In this document: positions 37,855 to 46,459 of the stretch, one piece after another
Numbering within the stretch: the stretch's first letter is position 1
How the letters are laid out: each line of letters opens with the position of its first letter
From: Candidatus Ichthyocystis hellenicum
GTDB taxonomy: Bacteria > Pseudomonadota > Gammaproteobacteria > Burkholderiales > 2013Ark19i
Direction: 5' to 3'
Assembly: GCF_001460935.1 (NCBI RefSeq)
Contig: NZ_LN906597.1
Span: 1,255,825 to 1,319,824 of the forward strand
DNA: 64,000 nucleotides
Program-made: the position numbers and the translations under genes
The notes under the pieces: model-generated
The model's database searches: none
The model's input: the letters and a program-made list of their open reading frames with translations, nothing else
Told to the model about the DNA's origin: nothing

Positions 37855-39348
37855 ATGCACATACTGGAGTCGTCTGCGTTTAGCTTCTGGGGAATTTTGC
37901 CGGAATTTTCTATTTTGGTTACTGACTTAGTTTTGTTGGTATTAGCTGTGTTTTTTCGCCGTTTTCCTAATGCACTGTCTAAATTATCTTACTACATGTG
38001 TTTGTCTGTATCTTTTTTTGCTCTTTGTTTGTTTGTTTACAGATTTCCAGATCCAAGATATTACTTCTGGGATTCTTTTTATGTCAATGATTCTATAGTT
38101 AGAACTTGCGATGCATTGGCTTGTATAATGTACTTGTTTGCTCTTCCCTATTCTAGGTCCCTTCTGGGGGAATTGCCTAACAAGAGCGATTTCTACCCGT
38201 TGTCTTTGATGATACTTTTGGGTTGCTTAGTAATGTCTTCTGCTAACCATTGGCTGTCATTGTACTTAGGACTGGAAATTACTTCGATTGCTCTATACAC
38301 AGTTGTTACTTTCGACAGAGATAGACCAACAGCTAACGAAGCTGCAGTGAAATACTTTATACTCGGTGCTGTTGCATCTGCAATTTTTTTGTTCGGTACT
38401 TCTTACGCATATGGGGTTATAGGAAATTCTTACATACATAATTCACACATAGTTGTGGATTCTTTGTTCTTTAACTACTCACTGCTGTCTTCTAGCGTAT
38501 TGCTTATGTTTGCATCTTCATGCTTCAAATTGGGTATTTTCCCTTTTCATGCTTGGGTGTCTGATGTTTACGCAGGGGCTACTGAAGCTTCTTTGCCTTT
38601 CCTGACTGCTCTTGCAAAAGTTGGGTCAGCTATTTTTGCTGTTAAAATTCTTTTCCATGGATTTTCTGTTTTGCATGTGGTTTGGCATCCTGTATTGCCA
38701 GCTATTGCCTTGATAACAATACTGTTTGGTAACGTGGTTGCTATTGCGCAGAAGAATATCAAAAAAATGTTGGCTTTTTCTAGTGTTTCTCAAATGGGAT
38801 TTGTCTTGCTGTCATTTTTTTCTGCTTATGCAACATCTGCTTACGATCGTAATATTAATCTGAACTTTTACTCGTCTTTTTTGTTTTTTATTTTTTCTTA
38901 CTCTATATCTGTTTTGGCTGCTATAGCGTTTTGTACGCTCGTTAGGAAAAATGATCATCCCATAGTGAACATTTCTGATTTATCAGGTATTTTTTATAAA
39001 AATCCTCTTTTGGCGAGTATGGCTTGCATGGTTTTTTTATCTTTGGCGGGTATTCCTCCGTTGTTGGGATTTTGGGCGAAGTTTTTTGTTATTAATAGAC
39101 TTGTAGCAGCTGATCATCTACTTATAGCAGTGATGTCTGTTTTATTCTCTGCTGTGGGAATATTTTACTATCTACGTGTTATTAAAGTTATGTTCTTTGA
39201 TGATGTTCAACCTGATGATAGTTGGCACATGGTTTCTTCTTCTAACTGTTTGTGGATTATTAATTGTTTGATACTGCTATTTGTTGGTGCTTTCTCACAC
39301 CCATTAATGAATAGTATCACTGACGCAGTTTATTCTACTGGACTTTAG
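37855..39348 (+). CDS. nuoN: NADH-quinone oxidoreductase subunit N
   Basis: NuoN (ND2) is the proximal antiporter-like proton-pumping subunit. The 497-aa product has about fourteen hydrophobic segments, LYLGLEITSIALYTVVTFDR, KLGIFPFHAWVSDVYAGATE and AIAQKNIKKMLAFSSVSQMGF. The usual (W)VPDVYxGAPT motif reads WVSDVYAGATE here, a mild departure. The start is open to question: ATG at 37855 was chosen, but a TTG at 37849 sits 6 bp after AGGA, a better spacing. The gene is the last nuo gene; DUF2818 begins 6 bp later. Confidence 0.96.
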   Translation: MHILESSAFSFWGILPEFSILVTDLVLLVLAVFFRRFPNALSKLSYYMCLSVSFFALCLFVYRFPDPRYYFWDSFYVNDSIVRTCDALACIMYLFALPYSRSLLGELPNKSDFYPLSLMILLGCLVMSSANHWLSLYLGLEITSIALYTVVTFDRDRPTANEAAVKYFILGAVASAIFLFGTSYAYGVIGNSYIHNSHIVVDSLFFNYSLLSSSVLLMFASSCFKLGIFPFHAWVSDVYAGATEASLPFLTALAKVGSAIFAVKILFHGFSVLHVVWHPVLPAIALITILFGNVVAIAQKNIKKMLAFSSVSQMGFVLLSFFSAYATSAYDRNINLNFYSSFLFFIFSYSISVLAAIAFCTLVRKNDHPIVNISDLSGIFYKNPLLASMACMVFLSLAGIPPLLGFWAKFFVINRLVAADHLLIAVMSVLFSAVGIFYYLRVIKVMFFDDVQPDDSWHMVSSSNCLWIINCLILLFVGAFSHPLMNSITDAVYSTGL

Positions 39349-39354
39349 CTGCGA

Positions 39355-39666
39355 ATGGAGCTTGCATACATCTCGATCATTTTTTTGGCAACCTTTCTTG
39401 CTAACTTGCCTTTTTTCCTAGATTCTTTTTTAATTTTTTTTAGATGCCGCGTTAAAAAATTATACCTTATATTAATTGAGCTCTTTCTCTTCTACTTGCT
39501 GGTTTTGATGTTTTCACTGCTTTGTGAGTATCGTTTTTCCTCTATATATCATAAAAATTGGGTTTTTTACGTTGTAACTTTGTGTGGTTTTGCTGTGCTA
39601 TCCTATCCTGGATTTGTGTTGCGTTACTTGCTAAAAAGGAAAAAGTACCATGAGCAAGATTTATGA
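39355..39666 (+). CDS. DUF2818 family membrane protein
   Basis: This is a 103-aa protein with three hydrophobic segments (about residues 5-28, 36-58 and 68-90). I recognise it as the DUF2818 family by FLATFLANLPFF, LIELFLFYLLVLMF, the WVFYVVTLCGFAVLSYPGFV stretch and the basic end RYLLKRKK. In Betaproteobacteria a member normally follows nuoN, and it probably works with complex I or its assembly, but no function is established as far as I know. It starts 6 bp after nuoN and its end overlaps the next gene by 17 bp. Confidence 0.9.
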   Translation: MELAYISIIFLATFLANLPFFLDSFLIFFRCRVKKLYLILIELFLFYLLVLMFSLLCEYRFSSIYHKNWVFYVVTLCGFAVLSYPGFVLRYLLKRKKYHEQDL

Positions 39667-40246
39667 CCCTCCAGGAAGTAATCATGATGTTTGTGAAGGT
39701 GATGAACGTTTGGTCGAGGAGGTGTGTGATTCTCGATTTCTGTTTACTATGGGCGCACTCTCTCTTAAGGAAGATACAGTAGTTCTGTCGGATAGATCTT
39801 TAGCCCATAGACGTTATTTTTCTCATCCTGGTGCCGTAGTTATAGCTGGGGTGATGAATGACCAATATTTGTTTATTCGCCAGTACAGATGTGCTTGTAG
39901 CCAGATTTTTTGGGAATTTCCCGCTGGTAAGATTGATCCATATGAAGAGCCACTGGAAGCAGCAAAAAGGGAATTTGTTGAAGAGGGGGGAGTTAAGGCA
40001 AAGAAATGGGAGTTTATGGGGTGTTTTTATCCTTGTATAGGTTATTCTAGCGAAAAGATGTATCTTTATTATGCATCCGAACTCGAAATGGTAGGGCAGG
40101 ATCCAGATGATGGAGAATTTGTGAACTGCTTTTTTTTGGGTTTCGACAAAATACGGGAAATGCTTACGCATGGAAGTATTACTGATGCAAAAACTCTGGC
40201 TGCACTAACCATTCTTACAACCCATGGATTGTTCTCCTTTTCTTGA
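39650..40246 (+). CDS. NUDIX hydrolase, likely ADP-ribose pyrophosphatase
   Basis: This 198-aa protein has a complete Nudix box GX5EX7REUXEEXGU at residues 93-115 (Gly93, Glu99, Arg107-Glu108, Glu111-Glu112), which binds the metal ions for pyrophosphate cleavage. The preceding HRRYFSHPGAVVI and WEFPAGK, and the proline about 16 residues after the box (YPCIGYSSEKMYLY), are features of ADP-ribose pyrophosphatases, which split ADP-ribose to AMP and ribose 5-phosphate. The exact substrate is inferred. The start overlaps the DUF2818 gene by 17 bp, so it closes the nuo transcription unit, as it does in Burkholderiales. Confidence 0.92.
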   Translation: MSKIYDPPGSNHDVCEGDERLVEEVCDSRFLFTMGALSLKEDTVVLSDRSLAHRRYFSHPGAVVIAGVMNDQYLFIRQYRCACSQIFWEFPAGKIDPYEEPLEAAKREFVEEGGVKAKKWEFMGCFYPCIGYSSEKMYLYYASELEMVGQDPDDGEFVNCFFLGFDKIREMLTHGSITDAKTLAALTILTTHGLFSFS

Positions 40247-40290
40247 ATAAATCTTTTGTTATTCTACACAAATATATGACTATAAAAAAC

Positions 40291-40310
40291 TTCCCGATCT
40301 AAGTCGGGAA
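40291..40310 (-). terminator. Hairpin terminator between convergent genes
   Basis: TTCCCGA pairs perfectly with TCGGGAA around the loop TCTAAG. On the minus strand the hairpin is followed by G and six T residues (plus-strand A run 40284-40289), the classic form of an intrinsic terminator for the gene at 40362-41483. On the plus strand only TTATAT follows, so it may also end the nuo transcript, but less strongly. Confidence 0.85.
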
Positions 40311-40361
40311 TTATATGCAGGTTCAGTTTTGTTTATTATTGTAGTGTTCAGTCTTGCTTAA

Positions 40362-41483
40362 TTACTGTAGAAGCGGTCTGCTTTCTTCATTGGAGCTCTT
40401 ATTGTTGTTACCACCTCCGTCTGTGTTGTTGCTTCTGCAACCTGCAAATGAATATGCAGCTGATAACAACTGAACGACCCCTACAAATACGGCAGCACCT
40501 ACACCCATGACTGTTCTTAACTCGGTTTTATCAGACGAAATTTCAAAAAATTTCGACGACGAGTTTGAGCAAAGACCTCCCAGTGAAGATTCCGGTTCAG
40601 GATTGGATAAAATACAAGTTGCCCCAAGTACACCAACTGCCGTAGTTATCATGCCGGCTACGAGAAAGTAAGCACCAGCAAGAGGCTTAAGGCATTTGTT
40701 AGTAAATGGATCGTCTGCATCTACATACTCTTCCATATATTTAGCATACTGAGCTTCCACAAGCTGATCATTATATTCAGACAAAGCTTCTCGGCTTGTA
40801 GATGGATTAGCTTCTATATCAATACCAAATTCGGCATTAGATGAAACATTAGTCTCATATTTATCACTCTTATCTTTAAATTTTTTGTCAAGTACCGATA
40901 TCATTTTAGTAATGGCAGTAGATACCTCTACCATTTTCCTAAGTCCTTGCTCGTACTCCTTAAATTTTTCTTCTGCAAAAGATATTTCGTTAATGGCACC
41001 AGGATCACAGTCAGGCAGTGGGATTTTACTAGGTAAATCTTTTTGATCCAAATGATTATTTTTAGCTAAGCGTTTAGTACCAGCACCAGAATATTCCGGC
41101 GGTGCTTCAGTAGCTACAGACGACTGAAGTGATTGGCAAGAATCATTACTACCATTTCCGGATTCACCAATTAATGTCTCAGCTAAGATTGAACCTGATT
41201 TCGGACTACAAGACTGAAGGGGTGGACAAGAGTCAGTACTACTATTATGAGCAACCGATGTTTCACTTAAAACTGAACTTGATTCCGAACCATGAGAATG
41301 AAGGGAGAGACAAGAGTCGCTTTTAGACATTGCTGTGCTACTACTGCTGCTAGGGTCACAGTTGCTTTCTTCAGAACTTAACATATCAACTAAAACAGAA
41401 CCTTCGCATTCAGACGTATAGGGATTACCATTATTTGCTTCAGGTGCCTGTGTAGTTATAGTGCCTTTGCTAATGTTGTCCAT
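40362..41483 (-). CDS. Serine-rich protein with two C-terminal membrane segments
   Basis: I do not recognise this 373-aa protein. Residues 25-127 are Ser-rich and hold two clear and one partial copy of a roughly 28-residue repeat, (S/T)xSDSCxxLxSxxxxSxSxLxET (copies near 53-77, 81-105 and 111-127). Residues 165-210 are charged and helical. Two hydrophobic segments lie at about 267-292 and 325-349, parted by a loop of some 32 residues, with a short hydrophilic Asn-rich tail. There is no N-terminal signal peptide. GGAGGA (plus-strand TCCTCC, 41492-41497) lies 8 bp before the ATG, a far better ribosome-binding site than in the arrays. The bilobed hydrophobic layout recalls inclusion-membrane proteins of intracellular bacteria, but this is only a resemblance in form. 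Confidence 0.85.
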   Translation of the reverse strand: MDNISKGTITTQAPEANNGNPYTSECEGSVLVDMLSSEESNCDPSSSSSTAMSKSDSCLSLHSHGSESSSVLSETSVAHNSSTDSCPPLQSCSPKSGSILAETLIGESGNGSNDSCQSLQSSVATEAPPEYSGAGTKRLAKNNHLDQKDLPSKIPLPDCDPGAINEISFAEEKFKEYEQGLRKMVEVSTAITKMISVLDKKFKDKSDKYETNVSSNAEFGIDIEANPSTSREALSEYNDQLVEAQYAKYMEEYVDADDPFTNKCLKPLAGAYFLVAGMITTAVGVLGATCILSNPEPESSLGGLCSNSSSKFFEISSDKTELRTVMGVGAAVFVGVVQLLSAAYSFAGCRSNNTDGGGNNNKSSNEESRPLLQ

Positions 41484-41929
41484 AACTTATATCCTCCGAG
41501 AGAAATATCTATACCTACAAACATATAATGTTAGAACGATAATTTTGTAGAGTACATGTTTATGATATTAGATTTAAATTTGATAAAAACTCTATCCAGT
41601 ATCTAGTAAGTGATTTTAAAGTTTTACGCACAAGCCGCAATTCTGCATTTATATGAGTAACTTTAATAGGTACTATGTAACATTAAATCTCAATATATAC
41701 AATATATATCTCATTATTTTGTTTTTTACAAATATGACATATAGTTACAGTTATGACATATAGTTACAGTTAATAAAAATATTTTATTTATGAATAAATA
41801 ATGCAATACACATAAAATGTACTGTATATCGCCAATTCATATAGGGTATATTACGTCCGAAATGGGGTGTCATGTTTAACGTAAAGAACAGGCTTTACCT
41901 AAGAAGCATAAGATCCAATGACGTGATTT
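41484..41929. other. Intergenic stretch with short tandem repeat
   Basis: No gene is visible. A 19-bp unit, ATGACATATAGTTACAGTT, is repeated twice in tandem at 41734-41771. A small inverted repeat GTAAAG-6-CTTTAC lies at 41881-41898, some 30 bp past the stop of the gene at 41930-45964; it may weakly end that transcript but no T run follows it. Confidence 0.5.
41734..41771. repeat. Two tandem 19-bp units
   Basis: ATGACATATAGTTACAGTT occurs twice without a gap. It is in non-coding DNA upstream of the minus-strand gene at 40362-41483, about 250 bp before its ATG. No function is evident. Confidence 0.85.
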
Positions 41930-44900
41930 TTATTTATATATTTTTTTGCACTTATCCTTGTACTTTTTAAAACATAAATTTTTGTACAACTTTATCGATG
42001 ATGTTATTAAATTTGACCTAAGTTTGTCTAATATTTCATACTTGATACTTTCACTCGCAACTTCAATCCTATCTTCATGCATAACCATGACAGTGCCACG
42101 CATACTCTCTTTAAGAGCAGTAGCTTCTTCCCTTACTAATTTTCTTAAATAACTGAAAGGGGATGATGAACTACCATAAACTGTGTAGTTGCTAATAATT
42201 TTATATAGCTGCTTTGATATATCAATAGCTTTTCCATCATCAGTTCTTCCATTAGCAAACTCATCGATTATTCCCGAGGAAATTTTATCTATCAACTCAC
42301 TTAATAAAGGATCATTAATTACCTTATCTTTTACACAATCAAATACTGATTTTGCTTTTAGTAATGATGCATTATCAACATATATATTGTAAAACTGAGA
42401 GAAATGTTCTTCCACAATCTTGTACGGGGGAAATGATTTGATTATATCCGAAATTTTTTCCGGAATACTTGAAATGTTATTAACCAATAGCTTAGCTATA
42501 TCTTCATTAAAATAAATCTTATCGTTTTTTTTGTTCATGATTATTTTTCCGTGTCTTTCTTTATCCGTTTCTAAACCTACGGAGTACTGTATAAGATTAC
42601 ATAATACCCCTTCACCGCATTTTTCAATGCTATCGATAACCTTATTGCAAAATTTACGCAATCTAAAAAATAATTCTTTATCTGATGTGTATTCATACAC
42701 TAACTTGTCTAAGGTTATATCACGACCTAGTTCTATTTTTTTATTTGTTTTATCATAAAATTCTTTTTTCAGGAAAGGATTAAATATTTCCAAAATATAA
42801 TTCTTAATGCGAATATATGTTCTAGAAAGATTAAATTTAATTCCTATTCCTTCATTAATATATTCTCCGAGCGATGGTGATTGTTTCATTTTATGTGTGA
42901 AAGATCTTTCAAATTCTTCCTTATCAATATCAATCATTTGTATTGCAAGTTCATATATATTTAAAGATGTTATGAAATTTGGATTCCAGTTTGAGGTCAT
43001 TTTTACAATGAATTTAGACTTTTTGGGTAATGTTACACTTGTTGACTTATCAGATGCATTATCTTTTTTAAAACTTCTATATAAATTACAGTTAATTATC
43101 GGCGAGATGGATGTAGATTCGCTTTCAGTATATGGGTTAATTTTTTCATGTAATTTAGCAGGAATATCGTATACATCTGACAGTATGTATTTGGACAGTA
43201 GCTCCGCTATAGAAGTGCTAGGAAAAAATAGCTTCTCATCATGAAGTATAGGTGATGTTTTTACTGCATTTGATAATATCGTAATTAAATTATTAATTGA
43301 ACTTAAATTATCTTTAAACTCATTACTTGGTAGCATATTGTGATTAAAAAATGAGTTTACATTTCTTATTAAGGATTTTGATACAAGTACTCCATGTATA
43401 TCTGAAAACAGACCTTCTATGATCTCATTTTTGCTAAAGTTTTTAATTTCATGGATGATGCTATTTGGTAAGTTAGATATTATCTCTATAATAAATTCTT
43501 TGATTTTTGAGCAAAGTGTTTTTTTTACGCTCCTTACGTCTAAATTCCCATCCGCTCCGAAATTAATGCGGCTATTAAACATTTTTAGAAAAGTATTATC
43601 TTTTGCTGCATAAATTTTTTTAGCAATTTCTTTGCAATTTTCTCTTAGCTTTTCAAAGAAAGAACTATTAGATAAGCAACTATATCTCATATCTAAAATA
43701 GACATATCATAAGTTATTAATACATCTGTAGTAGTTATAATATTGTTAATACATGGATGAATTATACCCAGAATGTACTTATGAATATTTGAATATGTCA
43801 ATGAAAGATCAATTGATGATTTCTTAAACCCCTTACGCGTAATATGAGAGTCTATCTCTCTTAATACAGTGTTTATAAATAACCCATTAGTATCGATATT
43901 AATTTTCTTGATGGCATTGATGTATATACTTGAAGTAAAATCGGTGGAACGCAAATTAATCTTACAGTATTCCTTTAATTGCAATTTTTCCAATATAGTC
44001 CATTTTTTTATTTCCTCAGAAGCAGTACGTTTAGAACCAATAGATTGGTATAGGATTGAGTTATTTGATACATAATCACGACTAACTTCACCTTCTTTAA
44101 CTTCTTTACCTATCCTAAGAGTCGATGTGTTTTTAGAAAAAAGTTTAAGCTTTTTGCGAAGTTTGGCAGGCAAAGCATATATATCTGATAATAAGTATTT
44201 AGATAACTGCTCTACTATAGGATCATCTGGTAGAGTGGTCTCCCCATCATGAAAGATATATGATGTCCTTACTATATTTCCTAATTTCTCTAGTAGGTTA
44301 TTAAATAAACATACATTGCCTTCATCTGGAGCAATTCCATACCTGTTGCAATCGAAGAAGCAAATTATATTGTTTATTAACGATCTTGATATAAGTGCTC
44401 CATGAACATTAGAAAATGCGCCATCTAAAATATCACTTTTATCAAATTTCTCAATCTTACTAACAATACTACTTGGTAATCCTGATACTGTATCTAAAAT
44501 TAACTTTTTTACCATTGAGGTAAATCTATTTTTTTTGGGGGTAAGCCTGCGCCTCTTATTAGTTATACCTAAACACTCGGTATAATAAAAGTCGACATAA
44601 CTTTGAAATATATACGATAAAGAATTATTTGGTATTGAGAGAACTTCCTTTTCTATTTTTTTGCAAATCTCACCTAATTTCTCAAAAAATACGGGATTTG
44701 ATATGTAACTATGCCGTAAGTCAGAAATAGACATCCCTGAAGTCATTTGTATATCTGTAACTATAGCAATATCATTAAGATACGGAGAAAATTTACCTAA
44801 AACATATTTACGTACGTTTGAGTAAGTTGCACAAAGATCAATGCAAGCAGTATACGGTTTAATAAATCCTCTGATTCTAAGATCTTCATCCAGTTCTTCT

Positions 44901-45964
44901 AGGACACTGTTACTAAACAATCCGCTACCATCGATATCGATTTTTTTAATGGCATTTCTATATATGCTTGAATTATATTCTGTGCAATAAAAATTATCTC
45001 TGCGGTATACTCTTAGTACTAACTTTTTTTTATTTGCACATTCTTCTTGTTTCTTACTCTCATTAATTGAGTAATATCGTACCGATTGCTCTGTGCTTTT
45101 TGTAGCTGATTCTTTTGCATTTTGTTCAGTAAAAGTTGAGTCTTGAATTATGCTTTCTGAACTGGGGGCTGCTGTGGGTTGATCCGTGGGTTGATTATAT
45201 CTAATGAATTGATTTTTTAGAGCACTGGATGAAGATGGTCGTTCGACATCATACAATTTATGATAGTATTCTGCAGTTGTTCCTTCATTATTAACAATTT
45301 GATTCATGCTTTCTGAATTAAGCTCTGCTGTGGGTTGATTATATCTAATGAATTGATTTTTTAGAGCACTGGATGAAGACGGTCGTTCGACATCATACAA
45401 TTTATGATAGTATTCTACAGTTGTTCCTTCATTATTAACAATTTGATTTATGCTTTCTGAGCTAGGAGCTGCTGTAGTTTTATTATATCCAATGAATTGA
45501 TTTTTTAGAGCACTCGATGTAGATGGCTGTTCAATATTATACAATGCAGAAGAGTATTCTGCTCTTCTTTCTTCATTACCAATAATTTGGTTCATGCTAT
45601 CTGAATTAAGTGCTGCTGTAGTTTGATTATATCCAATTGTATGTGGTAGCTCAGAGTAGTTAGAACTATTAGCAATTGAAGTTACTAAATTGGATTCATC
45701 TAAATTGCTAGATTCAAATGCTTCGGAATATAACAATTCTTCTCTGTAACTATAACCTTGTCGTCTTTCGTTACAAACAGGCAGTTTCAAAAAATTATTG
45801 AAGGAATTATCTTTTAGTAAAATATCCACATAATAACCTAAATTGTGATTTGGGTTACTTGTATGTAGATCTTGAGAAGTTTCTTGTTCGGAATTACCAA
45901 TGTCCGTGTTGTTACTTGTGACATCATTTACAGCACAATCGCTACCCGAATTATATAGATACAT
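41930..45964 (-). CDS. Three-module repeat protein (right array)
   Basis: The product is 1344 aa, starting MYLYNSGSDCAVND. The first 290 residues are Ser/Asn-rich and contain three to four 48-residue repeats with SESMNQIVNNEGT and RPSSSSALKNQFI. Modules 1 and 2 start near residues 330 and 676 with SIYxNAIKKI(D/N)ID and have the PGMSISDLR-type core. The third, near residue 1000, begins NIYELAIQMIDID and belongs to a distinct C-terminal type shared by three other genes of this array. No known domain, signal peptide or membrane helix is seen. TTTAGG lies about 9 bp before the ATG, an arrangement repeated in this array, and a promoter-like block lies at 46009-46037. Function unknown. Confidence 0.9.
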   Translation of the reverse strand: MYLYNSGSDCAVNDVTSNNTDIGNSEQETSQDLHTSNPNHNLGYYVDILLKDNSFNNFLKLPVCNERRQGYSYREELLYSEAFESSNLDESNLVTSIANSSNYSELPHTIGYNQTTAALNSDSMNQIIGNEERRAEYSSALYNIEQPSTSSALKNQFIGYNKTTAAPSSESINQIVNNEGTTVEYYHKLYDVERPSSSSALKNQFIRYNQPTAELNSESMNQIVNNEGTTAEYYHKLYDVERPSSSSALKNQFIRYNQPTDQPTAAPSSESIIQDSTFTEQNAKESATKSTEQSVRYYSINESKKQEECANKKKLVLRVYRRDNFYCTEYNSSIYRNAIKKIDIDGSGLFSNSVLEELDEDLRIRGFIKPYTACIDLCATYSNVRKYVLGKFSPYLNDIAIVTDIQMTSGMSISDLRHSYISNPVFFEKLGEICKKIEKEVLSIPNNSLSYIFQSYVDFYYTECLGITNKRRRLTPKKNRFTSMVKKLILDTVSGLPSSIVSKIEKFDKSDILDGAFSNVHGALISRSLINNIICFFDCNRYGIAPDEGNVCLFNNLLEKLGNIVRTSYIFHDGETTLPDDPIVEQLSKYLLSDIYALPAKLRKKLKLFSKNTSTLRIGKEVKEGEVSRDYVSNNSILYQSIGSKRTASEEIKKWTILEKLQLKEYCKINLRSTDFTSSIYINAIKKINIDTNGLFINTVLREIDSHITRKGFKKSSIDLSLTYSNIHKYILGIIHPCINNIITTTDVLITYDMSILDMRYSCLSNSSFFEKLRENCKEIAKKIYAAKDNTFLKMFNSRINFGADGNLDVRSVKKTLCSKIKEFIIEIISNLPNSIIHEIKNFSKNEIIEGLFSDIHGVLVSKSLIRNVNSFFNHNMLPSNEFKDNLSSINNLITILSNAVKTSPILHDEKLFFPSTSIAELLSKYILSDVYDIPAKLHEKINPYTESESTSISPIINCNLYRSFKKDNASDKSTSVTLPKKSKFIVKMTSNWNPNFITSLNIYELAIQMIDIDKEEFERSFTHKMKQSPSLGEYINEGIGIKFNLSRTYIRIKNYILEIFNPFLKKEFYDKTNKKIELGRDITLDKLVYEYTSDKELFFRLRKFCNKVIDSIEKCGEGVLCNLIQYSVGLETDKERHGKIIMNKKNDKIYFNEDIAKLLVNNISSIPEKISDIIKSFPPYKIVEEHFSQFYNIYVDNASLLKAKSVFDCVKDKVINDPLLSELIDKISSGIIDEFANGRTDDGKAIDISKQLYKIISNYTVYGSSSSPFSYLRKLVREEATALKESMRGTVMVMHEDRIEVASESIKYEILDKLRSNLITSSIKLYKNLCFKKYKDKCKKIYK
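45140..45640 (-). repeat. 144-bp tandem coding repeats in a right-array gene
   Basis: The plus-strand landmark GAATTGATTTTTTAGAGCAC recurs at 45206, 45350 and 45494, exactly 144 bp apart, with a further partial unit on the right. The two left units are almost identical. The unit encodes 48 residues, including NQFI(R/G)YN and VERPSSSSAL, and lies wholly in the N-terminal region. Confidence 0.95.
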
Positions 45965-46459
45965 ATATAAAAACCTAAACCAATGTAATTATGCTTACTA
46001 GAAGTGTAATTATACACCTATATGACATATATGAAATATCTAGTATTAAATTTTAATTGATAATTATATTCTAGTTCATTAGTTGAAGGATCGTCTAAGT
46101 TTTAATTTGTACTTTTTAGAAATAAAATTGGAGACGCACTAATTAATTTAGTGTTCCTGTGTAAATTATATTTTGAAGTGCTACCTTATGCATAACCTAA
46201 AATACATCTTCATTCCGTATTTTATAAATCTTCAAGTTAGGAATCAGAATTTTAATTATAATCAGAGTTACTACTTGTAAATTAATTTTTATTCAAGTTA
46301 TAAAAGTAATTTATATTTATTATAAAATATCTACGCATAGAACAATCTACGAATGGACAATAATAGAGCATATAACAATATAAAATATGAATTTTTTATA
46401 GTATTTTGTATGTGCTCTTACTGAATTTACGTTATTTGCTTCGATGATAATGGGGTGCT
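45965..46459. other. Intergenic stretch between right-array genes
   Basis: The left part is the upstream region of the gene starting at 45964, with a promoter-like block at 46009-46037. The rest is very AT-rich and has no gene, and no remnant of a third module is visible after the two-module gene that ends at 46460. Confidence 0.5.
46009..46037 (-). promoter_or_regulatory. Right-array promoter-like block, copy 1
   Basis: On the minus strand: ATTTCA, 17 bp, TATAAT, with ATAGGTG directly before the -10 hexamer. The plus-strand core ATTATACACCTAT matches the box found before four other right-array genes. It lies 45 bp upstream of the ATG at 45964. Confidence 0.55.
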
